A stretch of 64,000 nt of DNA. Source: Mycobacterium sp. 1164966.3 (GTDB lineage: Bacteria > Actinomycetota > Actinomycetes > Mycobacteriales > Mycobacteriaceae). The notes under the pieces were generated by a model, which did no database searches, had not been told where the DNA came from, and worked only from the letters and a program-made list of their open reading frames with translations. The position numbers were made by a program, and so were the translations under genes. Location of the stretch: contig NZ_LZSG01000019.1 in the NCBI RefSeq assembly GCF_001665395.1, forward strand, positions 1-64,000, read 5' to 3'. Positions 58,360 to 64,000 of this stretch are shown here, piece by piece; position 1 is the first letter of the stretch; each line of letters starts with the position of its first letter.

Positions 58360-60174
58360 CTACTGCTGCTTCCGCGATCGTCGCATCAACGATGCCGTAC
58401 CGAATATCGCGCCACCTATCAACAACGCCCCGGTCAATCCCCCGGCCGCCACCCACACCGGCACCATATCCCGACGAGCGGGCGGGGTCGGCACGTTCAT
58501 CGGCGTCGATAGCTTCGTCGGCGGCTTCGGTGGCCCTTCGGGCACATCCCAGGTCAGTGCTGCCACCGGATCGACGACACCGTGGCCCACTTGGTTGTCC
58601 ACACCCCGAGCGGGTGCCCGGGCCGTGCGGACCAGCCGGTTGACGACTTGGTATGCGGTCAGCTGGGGGAATCTGGAGCGGACCAGCGCAGCCACCCCGG
58701 ACACAATCGCGGCGGAAAAGCTGGTGCCCGACGGCACCAGCAACGAGTTGTCCGGACCGTCTATCGCGTTGATCAGACCGTCGTCGCGAGGCGAGAGTCC
58801 GATGACATCGGTTCCCGGTGCCGCGATCGAGACCCACGGGCCGGCGATGCTCGACTGGCCCATCGGCGCGCCGTTGGAATCCACCGCCCCGACCGTGAGG
58901 ACATAGTCGCTGAACCACGACGGCGTGACGACGGTGGTGACACCGCTCCAGCCGCGAGGATCCTTGGGCTGCAATGGATCGTAGAGCGGATTCTGCTTGC
59001 AGTCCTTCTTGTTGCTGTCGCCGGCCGCCGCCACGATGACGGCGTTTTTGTCGACTGCCGCGTAGTGCACGGCAGCGCCCAAGACGCGCTGGTCGACGAT
59101 GTTGCGCGCGCTCATGCAGGTCACGTCGGAGATGTTGATCACCGACGCGCCCATGTTCGCTGCATGCACGATCGCGCGCGCCATGGTCTGGACGTTGTCG
59201 ATCTTCTGCACCGTTTGCGGATCCTCGTCGCCGGTGTAGGGATCCTTCAGGCCGAATGCGTTGCTGGACTGGCGGATTGCGATTATCTCCGCTTCCGGGG
59301 CGATTCCGCTGAAAGCGTCCGGCGCGGACTGCGCTGGAGGCGGGGGCGCCGGCGGCGGTGGCTTGGGCGCGGGATCCAGCGGGCGGGGACCACCGACGCT
59401 GACCACTCGCCCACCGCCGGAGTAGGCCGGGACCGTCACCGTGCCGCCGCCGTGATTGGCGGACGGCGCCTGCCCCGGCAGGCCGGGGAGGCCCGGCGCG
59501 CCCGGATTTCCAGCTCCCGGCCCGCCACCTCCCGGACCGCCACCTGCCGGACCGCCTTCCGACGGCGAGGGCGGCGGCGCGGGGACCATTGTCACGGTCT
59601 GAGGCAGCGGCGACAGCGTAACCGTCTGTGGCGGTGGCGCTTTCGGCGGTGGTTCGGTGGTGGGGATAGTGACGGGCTTGCGCGGTGCCGCCGGGGGGCC
59701 GGCCGCGCCGTTCGCCGGCGCGGCACCGATCATCGACGCCACTATGGTGCCGTGGGCGTCGCAGTCGGACAATCCGTCGCCGCCCGCCATCACGTAGTCA
59801 CCACCGGGAATCAGGTGCGCGAATCTGGGGTGCGGCGTCACACCGGTGTCGATGACGGCGACCTTCACCCCCGCGCCGCGGCCGAACTCCCAGGCCTCGG
59901 ACAGGTTGAGCATCTCCATGTACTTGGGCTGCGACCGAAAGTCCGTTCCCGGCAGCACGCCGACCTCGGTGCAGTAAGAGTTTTGCTTCATCGGTGCGGC
60001 CGGTCCGGGCGGACCGTCCGGTGGCACCGCGCCGGGGTCGATTGGCGGGGGCGTCACCGCATAGACGGGCGGTAAGCCCGCCAATGCACCCGAAGTGAGC
60101 AGAATTGCGGCGGTGGTCGCTCGAGCCGCGCGGCCCCGCCATTTCCGCGCGCTAACGGTACCGGATTGCTGCAT
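58360..60174 (-). CDS. mycP5: ESX-5 subtilisin-like protease MycP5 (mycosin-5)
   Basis: 604-residue membrane-anchored serine protease that stabilises the ESX-5 complex. Signal peptide about 1-38. The triad is visible: Asp in [11 protein letters not shown], His in [11 protein letters not shown] and Ser in [13 protein letters not shown]. The C-terminal membrane helix is [20 protein letters not shown] followed by basic residues. A long Pro/Gly-rich loop lies between the His and Ser regions (about 160-300), longer than I recall for H37Rv (585 residues in total). ATG 60174 (MQQSGTVS) matches the family; 60180 is an alternative. It overlaps the end of eccD5. Confidence 0.95.
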   Translation of the reverse strand: MQQSGTVSARKWRGRAARATTAAILLTSGALAGLPPVYAVTPPPIDPGAVPPDGPPGPAAPMKQNSYCTEVGVLPGTDFRSQPKYMEMLNLSEAWEFGRGAGVKVAVIDTGVTPHPRFAHLIPGGDYVMAGGDGLSDCDAHGTIVASMIGAAPANGAAGPPAAPRKPVTIPTTEPPPKAPPPQTVTLSPLPQTVTMVPAPPPSPSEGGPAGGGPGGGGPGAGNPGAPGLPGLPGQAPSANHGGGTVTVPAYSGGGRVVSVGGPRPLDPAPKPPPPAPPPPAQSAPDAFSGIAPEAEIIAIRQSSNAFGLKDPYTGDEDPQTVQKIDNVQTMARAIVHAANMGASVINISDVTCMSARNIVDQRVLGAAVHYAAVDKNAVIVAAAGDSNKKDCKQNPLYDPLQPKDPRGWSGVTTVVTPSWFSDYVLTVGAVDSNGAPMGQSSIAGPWVSIAAPGTDVIGLSPRDDGLINAIDGPDNSLLVPSGTSFSAAIVSGVAALVRSRFPQLTAYQVVNRLVRTARAPARGVDNQVGHGVVDPVAALTWDVPEGPPKPPTKLSTPMNVPTPPARRDMVPVWVAAGGLTGALLIGGAIFGTASLMRRSRKQQ

Positions 60175-61663
60175 AGACATTCATCAACCACAGTGCCAAT
60201 GGGAAAATTGGCATCAGGCAAAGGTATTCGATCCATTCCACGAATTTGCGGAACAGCGGGCTGTAGATGGTGTTGGGCACGACTGCCGCGGCCGTCATAC
60301 CTGCCGTGGGCAGCAGCACCAGGATCGCCACCCCGATCGACAACGACAGCGGTGACGACAGCACCAGGATGTACCGGGTGACCACCGCGGCCACCACCAG
60401 CACGGCCGTCGCGGCCAGTGTGATCGCCTGCCAGCGGTCGACGTATGAGCGACCGCGCAACAGCAGGAAGCCCGCGATGAACCCGGTCAGAATGAGCGGG
60501 AGCCAGCGCTGGAAGGTACGCGGATCGCACAACGCGGTCAGTGAGACCACCGTCAATATGCCCAGTCCCACCAACAGGCCGGTCAGGAACGACCGCGCGC
60601 GCTCCGCCTGGAGGAGCACATCGCGCACCGAGGCCGGCCCTTCCAGGACCGGCGGACCGCCGCCGGAGCGCACCACGGTGGTGGGCAGGTCGGGCCGCGC
60701 CTCGAAAACCCATCGGCTGGTGGCCGACGGGAACACCGGCAGCCGGATGCCGGCCAACCGGCGGGCCAGCGACGGAGCGGCGTGATAGGCCACCACGCAC
60801 GCCAGCGCCACGCAGGTGAGCAGTGTCACGGCACCGGTCATCGCGACCATTCGCGCCAGGCTCGCAAGCGTCGCCACCGCACTGACGGTGACGATCGCCG
60901 TGTACATGCCGAGCCGTCGACCGGTGAATCGCAGGGCCAGCATCGCCGCGACGGTGAGCACTCCGGAACCCAGCAGTGCGTGCGGGGACCCCAGCGGTCC
61001 CGGCGGGGCGGTGGCTGCGGCCACCGTCAACTCCGCGAGGGAGCTCATCAGCAGGATGTCGCCGACGCGTCGATCCTGGTCGGTCTTGGCCCGGATCAAC
61101 AACAGCACTGAAACGGCCAGCGCCACCACCGCGATCGCGCTCGCGAACGCGGTTGGCAGCCAGGAGTGGTGGTGCCAGCGGTACCAGCTCAGCAGCGCTG
61201 CGGAAAGGCCCACCCCGATCGCCACCATCGACGCGCCGACCTGAACCGCGACTACCGGGTCGATCGCGGCGAAGCGCTTGCTCAGATTCGTCGAGACCGC
61301 GGTCGAGATGTGCTCGATCACCTGCGAGCGATGCTCGGTGTCTGCGATGAACCGAATCCACAGCCGGTCGCCGTCGTAGATGTCCTGCTCGGTCAGCGAT
61401 TGAGTGGCGCGCAACGGCGTGCCGTCCACCAGACACAGCGCCCACCGGCCTCGCCCGGTGGTCTCCAGCGGGGCTTCGCCGAGTTCCCTGAGCCGACTGT
61501 TGACCACCTTCAGCAGCGGGTCGGTCATCAGCGAAACCGGGGCGTTCGCATCCAGCAAAACGCCTACTTGGACACCTTCGCCGGCCATGATGCCGACCAC
61601 GACGGCCCGAGGTTGCGCAATACCCTCAATGTCAGCGTGTGGCGCGTCAGCTACCGCCGTCAT
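60152..61663 (-). CDS. eccD5: ESX-5 membrane channel component EccD5
   Basis: 503-residue protein, the length of Rv1795. A cytoplasmic ubiquitin-like domain (about 20-105, GVQVGVLLDANAPVSLM and LTEQDIYDGDRLWIRF) is followed by eleven hydrophobic helices to the C-terminus, ending [19 protein letters not shown]. EccD dimers line the inner-membrane pore of ESX systems. The start has no overlapping gene; 192 bases with a direct repeat separate it from espG5. It overlaps mycP5 at its 3' end. Confidence 0.96.
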   Translation of the reverse strand: MTAVADAPHADIEGIAQPRAVVVGIMAGEGVQVGVLLDANAPVSLMTDPLLKVVNSRLRELGEAPLETTGRGRWALCLVDGTPLRATQSLTEQDIYDGDRLWIRFIADTEHRSQVIEHISTAVSTNLSKRFAAIDPVVAVQVGASMVAIGVGLSAALLSWYRWHHHSWLPTAFASAIAVVALAVSVLLLIRAKTDQDRRVGDILLMSSLAELTVAAATAPPGPLGSPHALLGSGVLTVAAMLALRFTGRRLGMYTAIVTVSAVATLASLARMVAMTGAVTLLTCVALACVVAYHAAPSLARRLAGIRLPVFPSATSRWVFEARPDLPTTVVRSGGGPPVLEGPASVRDVLLQAERARSFLTGLLVGLGILTVVSLTALCDPRTFQRWLPLILTGFIAGFLLLRGRSYVDRWQAITLAATAVLVVAAVVTRYILVLSSPLSLSIGVAILVLLPTAGMTAAAVVPNTIYSPLFRKFVEWIEYLCLMPIFPLALWLMNVYAAIRYR

Positions 61664-61702
61664 CGCCGTGCACCCCCTGCCAATTCCGAATTCATGTGGC
61701 TC

Positions 61703-61735
61703 GCCTCGTGGTGAGTACTCGCCTCGCGGTGAGTA
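61703..61735. repeat. Direct repeat upstream of eccD5
   Basis: GCCTCGTGGTGAGTA (61703-61717) and GCCTCGCGGTGAGTA (61721-61735) differ at one base and are 18 bases apart, 40-72 bases before the eccD5 start. They may be protein-binding half-sites or a small local duplication. Confidence 0.5.
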
Positions 61736-61855
61736 GATGTGGATATCTTTGGTGTCAACTTTGCTGCTGATTCTAGAGAAGTATGGCGCGTTCGCATCTC
61801 GAGAGCACTTTACGTTCGAACACGTTGTTGCACTCGGTATCTCGTTACGCGGCTG

Positions 61856-62758
61856 TTAAACCCGCCGATGTGTTTTCCACTCGCCGTACGGCAATGTGTC
61901 CAAAACCGTTTTTACACCTACCTGCACGAGCTGCGGGGTCGCCGGGCAGATGGCCAGCCAGGCCTCCCCTGATCCGGCCGTGCGGGCCTGCTGATAGAGC
62001 GCGATGCGGCCCCCCGAACCGTCCTTGAGCGACAGTACCGAGGCGCTTGGCCCCTTGGCGTCATCCCGGTACTGCCGTGCATAAACGGCGACCTCGGCTG
62101 CGGGGTCGGACAGCGCCTGCCCCAGTGCGGCGACGGTGGCTGCGCTGATGCCCATCCGCCGCAGATCGCCGCCGGAGAACACGTTGAATCCGGACTCCTG
62201 CCACGATTTCGTCGCCTCCAGCATTTCTTCCAGTGGCACGTTGACGGCGTTGATGGCTGCGGGTTCGGCGTGGTGGATCGATTCCAGGCCGTCCATCACC
62301 AGTGCCGCGATCGAGGCGCTGTCCGACACGGCGACGTCGTCGACCGTGATGTCGCTGCCAACTCGAACCGCGGATACCCAGTGCTGGCCGCGACGGGCCA
62401 GAACCACCCGGAACTCGTTGTCGGGGATGTCGCGTGAACCGGGCGGCTGGTTTTCGTCGTCCACGACGCCGTAAAGCAGTTTGCCGCGCGACAGCAGGGC
62501 GACGACCTCGAGGTCGGGTGCGGCGAGCACCCGCATCCGGGCGGCGACCTGCTCGTTCACCTCGTCGTTGACGACGATGCCCTGTTCGCGCATGACGGCC
62601 ATCCCGGGATGTTCGTTCAGCCAGTCATTTGAATCGGTGGATACGTATGGCCGGCACCGGAGCTCCGGTGCTACATGCCTGATGTCCAGCAACGCCTGGA
62701 GCATCCAGAATCCGTCGACATTGACGGTGATATCGGTGCGGGTGCTCTGCTGATCCAT
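61856..62758 (-). CDS. espG5: ESX-5 PE/PPE chaperone EspG5
   Basis: 300-residue cytosolic chaperone, the length of Rv1794. It binds the hydrophobic tip of the PPE subunit of PE-PPE pairs and keeps them soluble for the ESX-5 machine. The start TVNVDGFWMLQALLDIRHVAPELR and the ending AWLAICPATPQLVQVG agree with the family. It lies between esxMN and eccD5, the usual ESX-5 order, and should serve most PPE proteins encoded at 44915-54203. A strong hairpin separates it from esxN. Confidence 0.95.
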   Translation of the reverse strand: MDQQSTRTDITVNVDGFWMLQALLDIRHVAPELRCRPYVSTDSNDWLNEHPGMAVMREQGIVVNDEVNEQVAARMRVLAAPDLEVVALLSRGKLLYGVVDDENQPPGSRDIPDNEFRVVLARRGQHWVSAVRVGSDITVDDVAVSDSASIAALVMDGLESIHHAEPAAINAVNVPLEEMLEATKSWQESGFNVFSGGDLRRMGISAATVAALGQALSDPAAEVAVYARQYRDDAKGPSASVLSLKDGSGGRIALYQQARTAGSGEAWLAICPATPQLVQVGVKTVLDTLPYGEWKTHRRV

Positions 62759-62794
62759 CAGTTACCTCATTGAATTGCTCGGACACTGCAGGAC

Positions 62795-62825
62795 GCGGCA
62801 GCACACCGGGATGGTGTGCTGCCGC
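62795..62825 (-). terminator. Strong hairpin between esxN and espG5
   Basis: GCGGCAGCACACC (62795-62807) and GGTGTGCTGCCGC (62813-62825) are perfect 13-bp arms with a 5-base loop. On the minus strand it follows esxN by 16 bases and lacks a long U-run. It probably reduces transcription into espG5 or protects the 3' end of esxMN mRNA, keeping the small substrates more abundant than the machinery. Confidence 0.65.
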
Positions 62826-62840
62826 GCCTGGTGTTGGTTG

Positions 62841-63125
62841 TTAGGCCCAGCTGGACCCGACGGCACTGTCCGTGCTGGCCATGTTGCTGCCGGCCGCCTG
62901 GACCTTTTGGCCGTGGGCGTTGGCCTGCTCGTAGATCACCTGGAAGTTGCGTCCCAACTGGGTGATGAACTCCTGGCAGGCCACCGAACCGGCACCACCC
63001 CAGAAGTCACCGGCAGCAAGCACATCGCGGACGATGGCCTGGTGCTCGGCTTCCAGTGAGGCAGCCTGGGCACGGATCAAGGCGCCGTGGGCATCCACAT
63101 CGCCGAACTGGTAGTTAATTGTCAT
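62841..63125 (-). CDS. esxN: ESAT-6-like secreted protein EsxN
   Basis: 94-residue WXG100 protein of the QILSS/Mtb9.9 subgroup, the length of Rv1793. It starts MTINYQFGDVDAHGALIRAQ and the turn between its two helices is FWGGAGS near residue 42. It pairs with EsxM in a four-helix bundle exported by ESX-5. The gene follows esxM by 50 bases. Confidence 0.96.
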   Translation of the reverse strand: MTINYQFGDVDAHGALIRAQAASLEAEHQAIVRDVLAAGDFWGGAGSVACQEFITQLGRNFQVIYEQANAHGQKVQAAGSNMASTDSAVGSSWA

Positions 63126-63175
63126 CTCGATGTTCTCCTAACGTCTGAAAGGGTAGGCAGCTTCGGCTGTTGCCG

Positions 63176-63484
<309 letters not shown>

Positions 63485-63724
63485 TCAGTCAATAGTTGCT
63501 TGGAATTGTCGTGCTGGAAGGCGACGGCTGGGCCGACTGCGCGATGACGCAACCGCCCAACCGCAAACTAACTACGCTCCCCTTTCTGTCAGCCGCCGGT
63601 GCCACCGGCCGTTCCAACACGGTCAAGCAGACCGTCCCGGGCGCTTCCATCGCCGGGCAGTCGATCCCCGAGATCACCGACTGCCTGGGGGTTGCCGTCG
63701 CAACCCTTGCCTCGCCGGCCTGGT

Positions 63725-64000
63725 CTAGCCGGCAGCGGCTGCATTGGCGGCCTCAGTGGCCGCATACGAACCGGAACTTGTCGTCAGGGTGTTCACGAAC
63801 GACTCGTGAATCGCGGCGGCTTGCGCGCTGACCGCCTGGTACATCTGCGCGTGCGCGGCGAACTGGGCCGCCGTCAGCGCCGACACTTCGTCAGCGGCAG
63901 CGGGGACCACCCCGGTCGTCGGGGCCGCCGCAGCCGCGTTCTGTGCGTTCATGGCGGAACCGATGCCCTGCAGGCTTCCGGCCGCCGCAGCCAGGGCTTC
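63725..64000 (-). CDS. PE19-like protein, 5' end outside the window
   Basis: The last 91 residues of a PE protein are present. The frame enters at the right edge as [18 protein letters not shown], corresponding to residue 9 of a 99-residue PE, and ends with the export motif YAATE and EAANAAAAG. By order (PE, then esxM, esxN, espG5) it corresponds to PE19 (Rv1791) of the ESX-5 locus. The start codon is outside the window. The 252 bases between it and esxM hold no convincing gene. Confidence 0.92.
   Translation of the reverse strand, partial: EALAAAAGSLQGIGSAMNAQNAAAAAPTTGVVPAAADEVSALTAAQFAAHAQMYQAVSAQAAAIHESFVNTLTTSSGSYAATEAANAAAAG

Noticed and set aside
63489..63677. 62-codon minus-strand frame between esxM and the PE19-like gene
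   Set aside because: No family resemblance and no clear ribosome site; I recall no gene there in H37Rv.

Overview
The window is chromosomal DNA from a slow-growing Mycobacterium. It is GC-rich, most genes are recognisable one by one as counterparts of the M. tuberculosis H37Rv block Rv1791 to Rv1860 (read in reverse orientation), and it carries an ESX-5 type VII secretion locus with PE/PPE genes, which is typical of slow growers. Rv numbers are comparisons made from memory of H37Rv, not from a search. The species is not M. tuberculosis itself: several H37Rv genes are missing and several others are added or duplicated.

Layout. 1-3008: start of apa and the molybdate transporter modABC (minus strand). 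3296-6465: an SDR protein, an F420-type LLM oxidoreductase and type II NADH dehydrogenase ndh (plus). 6469-8705: a hotdog thioesterase diverging from a BlaI/BlaR-like pair, with an IdeR-like iron box between them. The urease operon that sits beside ndh in M. tuberculosis is absent. 8820-18845: gnd1, guaB1, two CBS/CorC-type membrane proteins, glcB and a von Willebrand A protein (plus). 19066-20833: two divergent alpha/beta hydrolases with Asp nucleophile motifs. 20861-34432 (minus): gcvB behind a tandem glycine riboswitch, two MerR regulators around a bifunctional-nuclease-like protein, garA, gcvH, the DUF881/small basic protein/pgsA2 group, secA2 and an ilvG-like TPP enzyme. 34515-43727: bacA, a flavoprotein/VOC pair, TetR, a deazaflavin nitroreductase, a secreted serine protease, a sterol desaturase, an HSL esterase and an NDH-like flavoprotein.

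43782-55019 (minus) is the most distinctive part. A promoter with several dyads, then an M-box (Mg2+) riboswitch, leads a PE20/PPE31-like pair. Next come two related blocks of PE, PPE, PPE33-like and DUF732 genes, and the array ends in mgtC. The PPE33-like plus DUF732 unit is duplicated, one PE gene is shortened and has lost its YxxxD/E export motif, and two of the PE genes share a conserved upstream region. I read the array as an expanded Mg2+-limitation uptake and secretion cluster next to the ESX-5 machinery that would export its PE/PPE products.

55303-64000 (minus) holds the distal ESX-5 genes: PE19-like, esxM, esxN, espG5, eccD5, mycP5, eccE5 and eccA5. A strong hairpin separates esxN from espG5. 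The window ends inside the PE19-like gene.

No rRNA, tRNA, CRISPR array, insertion sequence or prophage was seen. Two copies of a REP-like palindrome and one other long palindrome lie between genes.
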